64,000 nt of DNA from ZC4RG35 sp040878345 (GTDB taxonomy: Bacteria; Actinomycetota; Acidimicrobiia; Spongiisociales; ZC4RG35): positions 1 through 64,000 of the forward strand of contig JBBDML010000027.1 of NCBI GenBank assembly GCA_040878345.1, given 5' to 3'. The notes beneath the pieces are model-generated. The model had not been told where the DNA came from. It searched no databases and worked only from the letters and a program-made list of their open reading frames with translations. How positions within the stretch are numbered: position 1 is the stretch's first letter; every line of letters starts with the position of its first letter. A program made the translations under genes and the position numbers. Below, piece by piece: positions 1 through 7,775 of this stretch.

Positions 1-55
1 CCGTGAGGGTGGCCGCACCGTCGGTGCCGGCCGAGTCATCAAAATCACGAAATGA
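1..55 (+). CDS. tuf: Elongation factor Tu, C-terminal end (truncated by the window)
   Basis: The first bases encode REGGRTVGAGRVIKITK followed by TGA. This is the strongly conserved last beta-strand of EF-Tu, the GTPase that delivers aminoacyl-tRNA to the ribosome. Only about 17 residues are visible, so nothing can be said about the G domain. Its position just ahead of rpsJ is the standard str/S10 junction in Actinobacteria and supports the call. The gene runs off the left edge. Confidence 0.85.
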   Translation, partial: REGGRTVGAGRVIKITK

Positions 56-63
56 GTGGATGA

Positions 64-372
64 ATGGCTGACCAGAAGATCCGGATCCGGCTCAAGGCCT
101 ACGACCACAACGTGGTCGATGAGTCCTCGAAGAAGATCACAGAGACGGTCCTCCGTACCCAGGCCAAGATCAAGGGCCCGGTGCCGCTACCCACGGAGAT
201 CCACCGTTACTGCGTGATCCGGGGCCCGCACGTCCACAAGGACTCCCGCGAGCACTTCGAGATGCGGATCCACAAGCGTCTCATCGACATCCTCGACCCC
301 ACCCCCAAGACGGTGGACTCCTTGATGCGTCTCGAGCTGCCCGCCGGGGTCGAGGTGGAGATCAAGCTATGA
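64..372 (+). CDS. rpsJ: 30S ribosomal protein S10 (NusE)
   Basis: The 102-residue product has the S10 pattern: an N-terminal KIRIRLKAYDHNVVD strand, a central RGPHVHKDSREHFEMR loop and a C-terminal LPAGVEVEIKL strand. S10 sits in the 30S head and doubles as NusE in transcription antitermination. Length is normal for the family. The ATG lies 8 nt after the tuf stop, so tuf and rpsJ are probably co-transcribed. It opens the S10 operon of this window. Confidence 0.97.
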   Translation: MADQKIRIRLKAYDHNVVDESSKKITETVLRTQAKIKGPVPLPTEIHRYCVIRGPHVHKDSREHFEMRIHKRLIDILDPTPKTVDSLMRLELPAGVEVEIKL

Positions 373-385
373 GTTGCTTCGCTCC

Positions 386-457
386 GTACCTGGTACTCCG
401 TGCCCCGTACCCCGACCCGAACCTCGACGCACGTACGAGGTACGAGGTACGGGGTAC
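386..457. repeat. GTAC heptanucleotide repeat, locus A (rpsJ-rplC gap)
   Basis: GTAC tetramers begin at 386, 393, 407, 433, 440, 447 and 454, so spacing is 7 bp or 14 bp except for one break. The local unit is GTACGAG or GTACGGG. It fills most of the 100-bp rpsJ-rplC gap, where a tight ribosomal operon normally has almost no spacer. It ends just before the rplC Shine-Dalgarno sequence. Four further loci with the same spacing occur up to 19.3 kb. Confidence 0.8.
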
Positions 458-472
458 CACTGAGGGGGAGAT

Positions 473-1120
473 GTGAGCTCGCTACGAGCGATCCTCGGGC
501 AAAAGGTCGGCATGACCCAGATCTTCGACGACCAGGCGCGGGCGATCCCGGTGACGGTGGTCAAGGCCGGACCGGTTCAGGTGGTCCAGATCAAGACCAT
601 GAAGAGAGACGGGTACGACGCCATCCAGATCTCCTATGGCGAGCTGAGCCAAGGTCAGGCCAACAAGCCGGCGGCCGGCCATCACGCAAAGGCAGGGGTC
701 GCCCCTGGGCGTCATCTCGTGGAGATCAAGGTCGACGACCCGACGGCCTTCAAGCTCGGTCAGGAGATAAACGTCACCGAGGTATTCGTGGCGGGGGCCA
801 AGGCCGACGTGTCCGGGGTCTCCAAGGGGAAAGGGTTCTCCGGCGTCATGAAGCGTCACAACTTCGCCGGCCAAGGCGCATCCCATGGCACCCATAAGAA
901 ACACAGGGCGCCGGGCTCGATCGGAGCCTGCTCAACCCCATCCCGAGTCTTCAAGGGAATGCCAATGGCGGGACGCATGGGCGGCGAGAAGGTGACCACC
1001 CTCAACCTCGACGTCGTCGGGGTGGACGCCGAAAGGGGCCTTTTGCTGCTCGGTGGCGCGGTTCCCGGGCCCAAGGGCTCGGTGGTTTTGGTCAGGGAGG
1101 CGGTGAAGTTCCGTGGCTGA
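473..1120 (+). CDS. rplC: 50S ribosomal protein L3
   Basis: The 215-residue protein opens with LGQKVGMTQIF and carries the L3 core GKGFSGVMKRHNF and the MPMAGRMGGEKVTTLNL segment near residues 160-180, which lies close to the peptidyl transferase centre. Start is GTG at 473. The purine-rich GAGGGGGAG just upstream supports it, and the out-of-frame ATG two bases earlier meets an immediate stop. The end overlaps rplD by 8 nt, as expected for translational coupling. Confidence 0.96.
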   Translation: MSSLRAILGQKVGMTQIFDDQARAIPVTVVKAGPVQVVQIKTMKRDGYDAIQISYGELSQGQANKPAAGHHAKAGVAPGRHLVEIKVDDPTAFKLGQEINVTEVFVAGAKADVSGVSKGKGFSGVMKRHNFAGQGASHGTHKKHRAPGSIGACSTPSRVFKGMPMAGRMGGEKVTTLNLDVVGVDAERGLLLLGGAVPGPKGSVVLVREAVKFRG

Positions 1121-1790
1121 GGTCAGGGCCCCCCTGTACAAGTCGGATGGAACCATCAGCGGCGAGATCAAGCTCGACGCCGAGGTGTTTGGCATCGAGC
1201 CCAACCTCGACGTCCTCCATCAGGTGGTGACTGCCCAGCTGGCCGCGGCTCGCGCCGGGACCGCCAGCACCAAAACCCGCGGCGAGGTCCGAGGCGGTGG
1301 CCGCAAGCCGTGGCGTCAGAAGGGACTAGGTCGGGCCCGGCAAGGGTCGATCCGAGCCCCGCACTGGAAGGGCGGTGGCGTGGCACACGGCCCACAGCCG
1401 CGTGACTACACCCAGCGCACCCCCAAGAAGATGAAGCGTCTCGCCCTTCGCAGCGCCCTATCGGCCCGTGCTTCGGAGGAGGCGATCAGGGTGGTCGAGG
1501 AGATCGACTGGGCGGCACCGAAGACCAGCCAGGCCGTCGGTCTGCTCGCTGCCATGGAGGTCACCGGAAAGATCATTCTCGTGATCAGCCAACTCGACAC
1601 CGTCGCCGGCAAGTCCTTCCGCAATCTGGCCGAGGTACGAGTGATCGAGCCGGGGCACCTGACCCCGTATGACGTGCTGTGGTCTGACAACGTCGTGTTC
1701 ACCTCACACACCGTCGGGGCGGTGGGCCGGTCCAGCACCTACGAGGTCAGCGACAGCGATTTCGTCAAGGACCGGGGGGGTGAGTCCTGA
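1113..1790 (+). CDS. rplD: 50S ribosomal protein L4
   Basis: The product is 225 residues. The conserved extended loop that reaches into the exit tunnel is visible around residues 50-95 (GEVRGGGRKPWRQKGLGRAR, then GSIRAPHWKGGGVAHGP). The GTG start lies inside the end of rplC and the TGA shares one base with the ATG of rplW. L4 is an early assembly protein and in some bacteria the autoregulator of its operon; no leader for that is obvious here. Confidence 0.96.
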   Translation: MAEVRAPLYKSDGTISGEIKLDAEVFGIEPNLDVLHQVVTAQLAAARAGTASTKTRGEVRGGGRKPWRQKGLGRARQGSIRAPHWKGGGVAHGPQPRDYTQRTPKKMKRLALRSALSARASEEAIRVVEEIDWAAPKTSQAVGLLAAMEVTGKIILVISQLDTVAGKSFRNLAEVRVIEPGHLTPYDVLWSDNVVFTSHTVGAVGRSSTYEVSDSDFVKDRGGES

Positions 1791-2077
1791 TGAAGACCGC
1801 CTACGACGTGATCCTGGCCCCGGTGGTATCCGAGAAGACCTACGACCTCATCGAGAAGCAGAACACCTACACCTTCGAGGTCGATCCCCGCTCCAACAAG
1901 GGGGAGATCCGTGATGCCGTCGAGTCGATCTTCGGGGTAAAGGTGGTCAGGGTCAACACCATGAACCGCCAAGGCAAGAGGAAGCGGTACGGCTACAAGT
2001 TCGGGAAGCGCAATGACACCAAGCGGGCGGTGGTCACCCTTGCCGAAGGCAACTCGATCGATCTGTTCGGAGTCTGA
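1790..2077 (+). CDS. rplW: 50S ribosomal protein L23
   Basis: A 95-residue L23 with the family opening (VILAPVVSEKTYDLIE) and the GIKVVRVNTMNRQGKRKR-type loop near residues 45-65. It binds 23S rRNA at the tunnel exit and docks trigger factor and SRP. The ATG overlaps the rplD stop by one base (TGATG), and rplB follows after 3 nt. Length is normal. Confidence 0.95.
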   Translation: MKTAYDVILAPVVSEKTYDLIEKQNTYTFEVDPRSNKGEIRDAVESIFGVKVVRVNTMNRQGKRKRYGYKFGKRNDTKRAVVTLAEGNSIDLFGV

Positions 2078-2080
2078 GCG

Positions 2081-2914
2081 ATGGCAGTCAAGAAGCGCAA
2101 GCCAACATCTGCAGGACGCCGGTTCCAGACCGTGTCGGACTTCGCCGAGATCACGACGGACAGCCCGGAGAAGTCGCTGGTCGACAAGAAGGGACGTTCG
2201 GGGGGCCGGAACGTCCATGGGCGGGTCACCTCCCGCCATCGCGGTGGCGGTCACAAGCAGCGGTACCGCGTCATCGATTTCAGGCGTGACAAGGATGGGA
2301 TCCCGGCACGAGTCGCCACCATCGAATACGACCCCAACCGCAATGCCAGGATCGCCCTTCTCAACTATGCCGACGGGGAGAAGCGTTACATCCTGGCCCC
2401 GTTGGGGATCAAGGTCGATGACCGTCTCTCCTCCGGCGCGGGGGCCGACATAAGGCCGGGCAACGCCCTCCCGCTCCGCAACATCCCTGCCGGCACCCTG
2501 GTCCATGCCATCGAGATGCGCCCCGGCGGCGGCGCAAAACTGGCCCGCTCGGCCGGCGCCAGCGTCCAGCTGATGTCGAAGGAAGGCGGGCTGGCCCTAC
2601 TCCGACTCCCCTCGGGTGAGATGCGTCAGGTGCCTCTCGACTGCCGGGCAACGGTGGGACAGGTCGGCAACACCGAAGCCGAGCTGATCAAGCTGGGCAA
2701 GGCGGGCCGGATGAGATGGAAGGGGGTGCGCCCCCAGACCCGTGGCGTCGCCATGAACCCCGTCGACCACCCGCTCGGTGGAGGCGAGGGCAAGGCATCC
2801 GGCGGTCGACACCCGGTGAGCCCATGGGGCAAGTCGGAGGGTCGCACCCGGAGCAAGAAGAAGGCCTCCAGCAAATACATCGTGCGCCGTCGCGCGAAGA
2901 AGGGACGCCGGTAG
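2081..2914 (+). CDS. rplB: 50S ribosomal protein L2
   Basis: The 277-residue protein has the N-terminal RNA-binding segment GRVTSRHRGGGHKQRYR and the C-terminal VDHPLGGGEGKASGGRHP loop containing the conserved histidine near the peptidyl transferase centre. The basic tail ends RRRAKKGRR. L2 bridges the subunits. It is the longest gene of the S10 operon proper and is followed after 5 nt by rpsS. Confidence 0.97.
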   Translation: MAVKKRKPTSAGRRFQTVSDFAEITTDSPEKSLVDKKGRSGGRNVHGRVTSRHRGGGHKQRYRVIDFRRDKDGIPARVATIEYDPNRNARIALLNYADGEKRYILAPLGIKVDDRLSSGAGADIRPGNALPLRNIPAGTLVHAIEMRPGGGAKLARSAGASVQLMSKEGGLALLRLPSGEMRQVPLDCRATVGQVGNTEAELIKLGKAGRMRWKGVRPQTRGVAMNPVDHPLGGGEGKASGGRHPVSPWGKSEGRTRSKKKASSKYIVRRRAKKGRR

Positions 2915-2919
2915 CACTA

Positions 2920-3192
2920 GTGGCCAGATCTTTGAAGAAGGGCCCTTTCGTCGACGAGCACCTCGCCAACAAGGTGGACGAGCTCAATCGGACGGGGCAG
3001 AAGCGTGTGATCAGGACCTGGTCACGTCGCTCAACGATCATCCCCGAGATGATCGGGCACACCATTGCCGTCCACGACGGCCGCAAGCACGTCCCGGTGT
3101 ACATCACCGAGTCGATGGTGGGGCACAAGCTGGGCGAGTTCGCTCCGACCCGGACCTTCCGGGGCCATGCAGACAAGGCATCGAGACGATGA
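2920..3192 (+). CDS. rpsS: 30S ribosomal protein S19
   Basis: Translation from the GTG at 2920 gives 90 residues starting MARSLKKGPFVDEHL, the exact family N-terminus. An upstream extension of the frame lies inside rplB and is not used. The body contains TWSRRSTIIPEMIGHTIAVH and GHKLGEFAPTRTF. S19 sits in the 30S head with S13. Its TGA overlaps the ATG of rplV (ATGA). Confidence 0.96.
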   Translation: MARSLKKGPFVDEHLANKVDELNRTGQKRVIRTWSRRSTIIPEMIGHTIAVHDGRKHVPVYITESMVGHKLGEFAPTRTFRGHADKASRR

Positions 3193-3536
3193 AGGTCAGG
3201 GCGCATTCTCGCTATGTCCGCCAGTCGCCCTACAAGGTGCGACGGGTCCTCGACCTGGTCAGGGGGCTCCCGGTCCAGGAGGCCGAGCACGTGCTTCGGC
3301 TGACTCCGCGTGCCGCGGCCGAGCCCATCGCCAAGGTGTTGGCCTCGGCGGTGGCCAACGCCGAGCACAACCACGCACTCGACCCCCAGGACTTGGTGGT
3401 GGCGGAGGCCTTCGCCAACGAGGGGCCGACACTCAAGCGGTTCCGGCCACGGGCACGGGGGCGGGCAACCAGCATTCACAAGCGAACCTGCCACATCACC
3501 ATCGTGGTGGCGGAGAAGGACCGGGAGGTCACCTGA
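3189..3536 (+). CDS. rplV: 50S ribosomal protein L22
   Basis: The 115-residue protein begins with RAHSRYVRQSPYKVRRVLDL and ends with the beta-hairpin sequence RFRPRARGRATSIHKRTCHI that lines the exit tunnel opposite L4. The start overlaps rpsS by 4 nt and the TGA shares one base with the rpsC ATG. Length and order are standard. Confidence 0.96.
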   Translation: MKVRAHSRYVRQSPYKVRRVLDLVRGLPVQEAEHVLRLTPRAAAEPIAKVLASAVANAEHNHALDPQDLVVAEAFANEGPTLKRFRPRARGRATSIHKRTCHITIVVAEKDREVT

Positions 3537-4753
3537 TGGGTCAGAAAGTAAGCCCCTACTCCTTCCGGATCGGGGTGGCCACCGACTGGAAGTCGAAGTG
3601 GTTCACCCAGCGCGAATACAGCGATTTCGTCAACGAGGACTGGCGGATTCGGCATTACCTCGGCAACGAGCTGAGTCGCGGTGCGGTGTCACGCATCGAC
3701 ATCGAGCGCACCAGGGATCGACTCATCGTCGACATCCACACCGCCCGCCCTGGGGTCGTCATCGGTCGCAAGGGCGCAGAGGCCGAGCGGCTCCGCGATG
3801 GCCTCGAGTCGATGACCGGTCGTCGGATCAAGCTCAACATCAATGAGGTCAAGGACCCCGATCTCGACGCTGCTCTCCTCGCCAGGGGCGTGGCCGACCA
3901 GATCGAGAACCGGATCGCCTTCCGTCGCGCCATGAAACGTGCGGTGGCAGCCGCCCTGAAGGCGGGTGCCGAGGGAGTCAGGGTTGAGTGCAAGGGTCGT
4001 CTCGGTGGCGCCGAGATGGGTCGTCGCGAGTGGTACCGGGAGGGTCGTGTTCCTCTCCACACTCTGCGTGCCGACATCGACTTCGGCACCGCCACCGCCC
4101 GGACCACGGTTGGCGCCATCGGCGTCAAGGTGTGGGTGTATCGGGGTGAGGTGATCGAGTCGGGCCGGGTCTCTGGCGAGCGGATCGCCGCCGAGGCCGA
4201 TCTGGCCACAGGTGGGCCTGCCCGACGCACCCAGAAGAGTCTCAAGTCCCGAGCCGAAGAGGCTGCCGGCGGCGAGGCCAAGCCACGTCTCATCGAGGCC
4301 GGTGGTGGCAAGCGCCCGGTCCAGGCCACCGGTGAGAAGCCAGGTGGTCGCAAGTTGATCGAGGCCGGCGGGGGACGTCGCCCCACCGCCGCCGAAGCCA
4401 AGGTCCAGTACGTCAGCGCCCAGGAGGAGCAGGTGGTCGAGGAGACCGTGCCTGGTCTCGAGGTCGAGGAAGTCGAGGCCATGGTCGAGGAGAGCATGGT
4501 CCCCGAGGCCGTGGCGGTTCCCGTGGTCGCCGACGCCTCGGACATGGTCGAGGAGACCGTGGTCCCCGAGCCCGTGGCGGTTCCCGAGGTCGCCGACATC
4601 TCGGACATGGTCGAGGAGACCGTGGTCCCCGAGCCCGTGGCGGTTCCTCCGGTCGACGCCACCATGGACAAGGTCGAGGAGATCGAGGCGCCCGAGGCCG
4701 TGGCGGTTCCCGAGGTCGAGGTCGAAGCCCCGGCCGGATCGGAGGAGGAATGA
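3536..4753 (+). CDS. rpsC: 30S ribosomal protein S3 with a long acidic repetitive C-terminal tail
   Basis: Residues 1 to about 220 are a normal S3: MGQKVSPYSFRIGV start, a KH domain with VVIGRKGAEAERLR, and the C-terminal domain with RREWYREGRVPLHTLRADID and GVKVWVYRGE. After that the frame continues for about 180 more residues to 405 in total, while bacterial S3 is usually about 210-280. The tail first shows two basic LIEAGGG(K/R)RP repeats. It then turns strongly acidic, with repeats of (D/E)MVEE(T/S)VVPEPVAVP. At DNA level the acidic part includes a 63-bp direct repeat (copies near 4541 and 4604). The tail is in frame with a clean stop, so it is probably translated. Its role is unknown. 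Confidence 0.95.
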   Translation: MGQKVSPYSFRIGVATDWKSKWFTQREYSDFVNEDWRIRHYLGNELSRGAVSRIDIERTRDRLIVDIHTARPGVVIGRKGAEAERLRDGLESMTGRRIKLNINEVKDPDLDAALLARGVADQIENRIAFRRAMKRAVAAALKAGAEGVRVECKGRLGGAEMGRREWYREGRVPLHTLRADIDFGTATARTTVGAIGVKVWVYRGEVIESGRVSGERIAAEADLATGGPARRTQKSLKSRAEEAAGGEAKPRLIEAGGGKRPVQATGEKPGGRKLIEAGGGRRPTAAEAKVQYVSAQEEQVVEETVPGLEVEEVEAMVEESMVPEAVAVPVVADASDMVEETVVPEPVAVPEVADISDMVEETVVPEPVAVPPVDATMDKVEEIEAPEAVAVPEVEVEAPAGSEEE

Positions 4754-4804
4754 CGAGTCGCATCGCTCGGGAGCACAAGCCCTCGCTGCGCTCGATCGGA
4801 CCCG

Positions 4805-4867
4805 GTACCCGGTACCCGGCATCAAGTTCTAGCGCGGTCCAGGTACCAGGTACCAGGTACCAGCTAC
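4805..4867. repeat. GTAC heptanucleotide repeat, locus B (rpsC-rplP gap)
   Basis: GTAC occurs at 4805 and 4812 (unit GGTACCC) and again at 4843, 4850 and 4857 (unit GGTACCA), with a degenerate CTAC at 4864. All are in 7-bp steps within each block. The element sits in the 148-bp gap between rpsC and rplP, upstream of the rplP ribosome-binding site (GAAAGGAG near 4887). The unit differs from locus A but the GTAC core and 7-bp spacing are the same. Confidence 0.8.
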
Positions 4868-4901
4868 CCAACCTGGTTCGGCTCCTGAAAGGAGACGAAC
4901 C

Positions 4902-5315
4902 ATGTTGATGCCGAAGAGGACCAAGCACCGCAAGGTGCATCGGGGCCGGAGGACGGGTGTCGCCAAGGGCGGCACCCAGGTCAACTTTGGTGAGTACGGG
5001 CTCCAGGCGGTCGAATCCGGTTGGATCACGGCCCGCCAGATCGAGGCCAGTCGTGTCGCCATCACCCGCGCGGTAAAGCGTGGCGGGAAGGTGTGGATCA
5101 CCATCTTCCCCGACAAGCCGGTCACCCAGAAGCCCGCTGAGACCCGCATGGGGTCGGGCAAGGGCAACCCGGAGTTCTGGGTCGCCGTGGTCAAGCCAGG
5201 TCGGGTCATGTTCGAGCTCGCCGGCGTCCCCGAGGAACTGGCGCGCGAGGCCATGAGGAAGGCCGGCCACAAGTTGCCTATCAGGACCCGATTCGTGACC
5301 AGGGAGGACGTATGA
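4902..5315 (+). CDS. rplP: 50S ribosomal protein L16
   Basis: The 137-residue product begins MLMPKRTKHRKVHRGR and contains GEYGLQAVESGWITARQIEA and the conserved KPAETRMGSGKGNPEFWVA loop that contacts A-site tRNA. The upstream GAAAGGAG supports the ATG. A 148-bp repeat-bearing gap separates it from rpsC, and its end overlaps rpmC by 4 nt. Confidence 0.96.
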   Translation: MLMPKRTKHRKVHRGRRTGVAKGGTQVNFGEYGLQAVESGWITARQIEASRVAITRAVKRGGKVWITIFPDKPVTQKPAETRMGSGKGNPEFWVAVVKPGRVMFELAGVPEELAREAMRKAGHKLPIRTRFVTREDV

Positions 5316-5530
5316 CCGCCTCCGAACTGCGCGAGATGAGCAACGAGGAGCTGGCCGAAGCCCTTGCCGAGGCCAAGGAAGAGCGGTTCAACCTGCGATT
5401 CCAGGTTGCCACCAACCAGCTCGACAACACGGCCCGCCTGACCGCGGTGAAGAAAGACATCGCCCGCATCCTCACAGTGAAGCGTGAGCGTGAGCTGGCG
5501 CCGGTCTCCGGTGCCGGAGAGAGTGCCTGA
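5312..5530 (+). CDS. rpmC: 50S ribosomal protein L29
   Basis: A 72-residue helical protein with ELREMSNEELAEALAEAKEE and FRLRFQ-like (FNLRFQVATNQLDNTARL) segments, then VKKDIARILTVKRER. These are the L29 hallmarks. L29 sits at the tunnel exit beside L23. It overlaps rplP by 4 nt and shares one base with rpsQ, so it lies in the continuous operon. Confidence 0.94.
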   Translation: MTASELREMSNEELAEALAEAKEERFNLRFQVATNQLDNTARLTAVKKDIARILTVKRERELAPVSGAGESA

Positions 5531-5796
5531 TGACAGACAACCAGGCGAGAAGCCGCCGCAAGGTCCGTGTCGGCGTGGTCGTCTCCGACAGTCGTGACAA
5601 GACGGTCACCGTCGAGGTGCCCTCCTCGGCTAAGCACCCGCGCTACGACAAGATCGTCCGTCGCACCACCAAGCTCCATGCCCACGACGAGGCCAACGAC
5701 GCCCATGTCGGCGACACGGTCCGGATCATCGAGACCCGACCCCTGTCCAAGCAGAAGAGGTGGCGGGTCATCGAGGTAGTGGAGCGTGCCAGGTGA
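5530..5796 (+). CDS. rpsQ: 30S ribosomal protein S17
   Basis: An 88-residue OB-fold protein with the S17 signature VGVVVSDSRDKTVTVEV near the N-terminus, HPRYDKIVRRTTKLHAHDE in the middle and GDTVRIIETRPLSKQKRWRV near the end. It binds helix 11 and helix 7 of 16S rRNA. The stop overlaps the GTG start of rplN by 4 nt. Confidence 0.95.
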   Translation: MTDNQARSRRKVRVGVVVSDSRDKTVTVEVPSSAKHPRYDKIVRRTTKLHAHDEANDAHVGDTVRIIETRPLSKQKRWRVIEVVERAR

Positions 5797-6161
5797 TCCA
5801 ACAGGAGACCCGTCTCAAGGTGGCGGACAACACCGGGGCCCGGGAGGTGCTCTGCATCCGCGTCCTCGGTGGATCATCGCGCCGCTATGCCGCCATCGGT
5901 GACGTGATCGTCGCCGCTGTCAAGGACGCCAGCCCCGGGGGCACGGTCAAGAAGGGCGACGTGGTCAAGGCGGTGGTGGTCAGGACCAAGAAGGAGTCAC
6001 GACGCGCCGATGGCACCTATATCCGATTCGATGACAACGCCTGCGTGATCATCGACAACAACCAGCAACCTCGTGGCACCCGCATCTTCGGCCCGGTGGC
6101 CAGAGAGCTGCGTGATCGTCGCTTCATGCGGATCGTGTCGCTGGCGCCGGAAGTGCTGTGA
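5793..6161 (+). CDS. rplN: 50S ribosomal protein L14
   Basis: Starting at GTG 5793, four bases inside rpsQ, gives 122 residues beginning MIQQETRLKVADNTGA, which is the family start and length. The core GDVIVAAVKDASPGG and the VVVRTKKESRRADGTYIRFD segment are intact. L14 forms bridge B8 with 16S rRNA. The TGA stop is also the first three bases of the repeated intergenic element that follows. Confidence 0.96.
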   Translation: MIQQETRLKVADNTGAREVLCIRVLGGSSRRYAAIGDVIVAAVKDASPGGTVKKGDVVKAVVVRTKKESRRADGTYIRFDDNACVIIDNNQQPRGTRIFGPVARELRDRRFMRIVSLAPEVL

Positions 6162-6283
6162 TGATGCCGGCCGACTTCGCCCAAATGGCTCCAGTACGAC
6201 GAGGTCCTCGGGCTGCCGGGGGTTCACCCTCAGTTGGCGGCGGCTGCGCTACGACCGTCGGGCGAACAGACGCCGGTCGGCCG
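6159..6283. repeat. ~125-bp intergenic element, copy 1 (rplN-rplX gap)
   Basis: This stretch and 11394-11519 share both ends. The left end is TGATGATGSCGGCCGACTTY then GCCC; the right end contains GGGCRAACAGACGCCGGTCGG. The centre is much less similar apart from CCTCAGT. Read inverted, the right end (CGGCGTCTGTTCGCCC) resembles the left (CGGCCGACTTCGCCC), so the ends form imperfect terminal inverted repeats like those of a MITE. In both copies the left end begins at the TGA stop of the upstream gene. No coding capacity is evident. Confidence 0.7.
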
Positions 6284-6312
6284 TGGCTACCGCACTCGTC
6301 GGAGGTCGCTTC

Positions 6313-6618
6313 ATGAAGCTCAAAGCAGGTGACAAGGTGATGGTGGTTGCCGGCAAGGATGCCGGCAAGGAGTCGCGCATCGCCCGCGTCTACCCCGACA
6401 AGGGCAAGGTTCTGGTCGAGGGGGTCAATACCGCCAAGCGGCACACCAAGCCGACCGGGAGCACCATGCAGGGCGGGATCATCGACCGTGACATGCCGAT
6501 CGACGCTTCCAACGTGATGATCATCTGCGAGAAGTGCGGTCCGACCCGGATCGGACACCGATTCGACGACCAGGGTGTTAAGCACCGTATCTGTGTCAAA
6601 TGCGAGGGCGACCTGTGA
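6313..6618 (+). CDS. rplX: 50S ribosomal protein L24
   Basis: The 101-residue protein starts MKLKAGDKVMVVAGKDAGKE, the KOW-motif entry typical of L24, and continues VYPDKGKVLVEGVNTAKRHTKP. The C-terminus has a CEKCG...CVKC cysteine pair pattern seen in many L24 proteins. The frame is open further upstream, but that part is the intergenic repeat. The start is preceded by GGAGGT. Its end overlaps rplE by 4 nt. Confidence 0.95.
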   Translation: MKLKAGDKVMVVAGKDAGKESRIARVYPDKGKVLVEGVNTAKRHTKPTGSTMQGGIIDRDMPIDASNVMIICEKCGPTRIGHRFDDQGVKHRICVKCEGDL

Positions 6619-7178
6619 GCTATCAGCCACGTCTCAAGGTCAGGTACCGGGAGGAAGTCGCACCCAAGCTCAAAGAGGAGCTGGGGCTGGTCAATGTGAT
6701 GCAGGTGCCCACCTTGGAGAAGATCGTGCTCAACATGGGGCTCGGTGAGGCGATCAACGACAAGAAGGCCATCGATGAGGCACTCGATGAGTTGGGCCTG
6801 ATCGCCGGACAGAAGCCGCGGGTCAACCGTGCCCGCAAGTCGATCGCCAACTTCAAGGTCAGGGAAGGGATGCCCATAGGGGTGTCGGTCACCCTCAGGG
6901 GTGCCCGCATGTGGGAGTTCTTCGACCGGCTACTGGCCGTGGCCATCCCCAGGGTCCGTGACTTCCGTGGTCTCAACCCCAGGGCATTCGACGGGCGGGG
7001 CAACTACAGCGTCGGGGCGTCAGAGCAGCTGATCTTCCCCGAGATCGACTTCGACAATGTGACCACAACCCGTGGCCTCAACATCACGATCGTCACGACT
7101 GCCGACAACGACGAGCAGGGCAAGGCCCTGCTCGATGCCTTCGGATTCCCTTTCCGCAAGGTCCAGGTCGAGGTCTGA
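6615..7178 (+). CDS. rplE: 50S ribosomal protein L5
   Basis: The GTG at 6615 (GTGA overlap with rplX) gives 187 residues starting MSYQPRLKVRYREEV. Visible L5 signatures are MQVPTLEKIVLNMGLGEAI, the PRVNRARKSIANFKVREG segment and PRVRDFRGLNPRAFDGRGNY. L5 binds 5S rRNA with L18 and L25 and contacts P-site tRNA. Confidence 0.96.
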   Translation: MSYQPRLKVRYREEVAPKLKEELGLVNVMQVPTLEKIVLNMGLGEAINDKKAIDEALDELGLIAGQKPRVNRARKSIANFKVREGMPIGVSVTLRGARMWEFFDRLLAVAIPRVRDFRGLNPRAFDGRGNYSVGASEQLIFPEIDFDNVTTTRGLNITIVTTADNDEQGKALLDAFGFPFRKVQVEV

Positions 7179-7190
7179 GGAGGGAAATGA

Positions 7191-7376
7191 ATGGCTAAGA
7201 AATCAATGATCGCCAAGGCAAACCGCACGCCGAAGTTCAAGGTGCGCGGTTACAACCGGTGCAGCAGGTGCGGGAGGGCCCGTGCTTACTTGCGGGACTT
7301 CGGCATGTGTCGAATCTGCGTTCGTGAACTGGCGTCCCGCGGCGAGCTCCCTGGTGTGAGAAAGGCCTCATGGTGA
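7191..7376 (+). CDS. rpsN: 30S ribosomal protein S14, zinc-binding type (type Z)
   Basis: The 61-residue protein has two CxxC pairs (CSRCGR and CRICV), the zinc ribbon of the short S14 form. The alternative zinc-free S14 is about 100 residues. It contains KFKVRGYNRC and the C-terminal RGELPGVRKASW. It is preceded by a GAGGGAAATGA Shine-Dalgarno region and overlaps rpsH by 7 nt. Confidence 0.95.
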   Translation: MAKKSMIAKANRTPKFKVRGYNRCSRCGRARAYLRDFGMCRICVRELASRGELPGVRKASW

Positions 7377-7774
7377 GTGTGGTCACCGATCCGATCGCAG
7401 ACATGTTGACCCGCATCCGAAACGCAGTGGCGGTGGGACATGAGCGCGTCGTCATGCCGGCCTCCAAGATGAAGGTCGGGATTGCCCAGATCCTGGTCGA
7501 CGAGGGCTTCATCGATCGCTTCGAGCTGAACGGGGACGGCCAACGTCGCCATCTCGAGCTGGTGCTCCGGTATGGCGAGCGTCGTCGTCCGGCCATCCTC
7601 GGGATCAAGCGGGTGTCCCGTCCCGGACATCGGGTCTACCGGGGGGCTCTCGAGCTTCCCCGTGTCCAGGGTGGCATAGGGGTCGCCGTCGTCTCCACCA
7701 GCCAGGGCCTTCTGCCCGACCGTGAAGCCAGGCGCCGTCGCCTCGGTGGCGAGATCGTGTGCGAGGTCTGGTGA
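7370..7774 (+). CDS. rpsH: 30S ribosomal protein S8
   Basis: A 134-residue S8 with TDPIADMLTRIRNAV at the N-terminus, the ILVDEGFIDRFE segment and the C-terminal GVAVVSTSQGLLPDREARRR followed by GGEIVCEVW, which forms the 16S rRNA helix 21 binding face. The start overlaps the end of rpsN. Length is normal. Confidence 0.95.
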   Translation: MVSVVTDPIADMLTRIRNAVAVGHERVVMPASKMKVGIAQILVDEGFIDRFELNGDGQRRHLELVLRYGERRRPAILGIKRVSRPGHRVYRGALELPRVQGGIGVAVVSTSQGLLPDREARRRRLGGEIVCEVW

Positions 7775-7775
7775 G

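Noticed and set aside
386..457. CRISPR array
   Set aside because: The repeats are 7 bp with no spacers of 30-40 bp and no cas genes anywhere in the window.
3655..4825. Two long minus-strand frames (over 370 codons each) opposite rpsC
   Set aside because: They are antisense to S3 and to its repetitive tail. Their products are low-complexity Ser/Thr/Gly- or Gly/Asp/His-rich and reflect the 63-bp repeat, with no family features.
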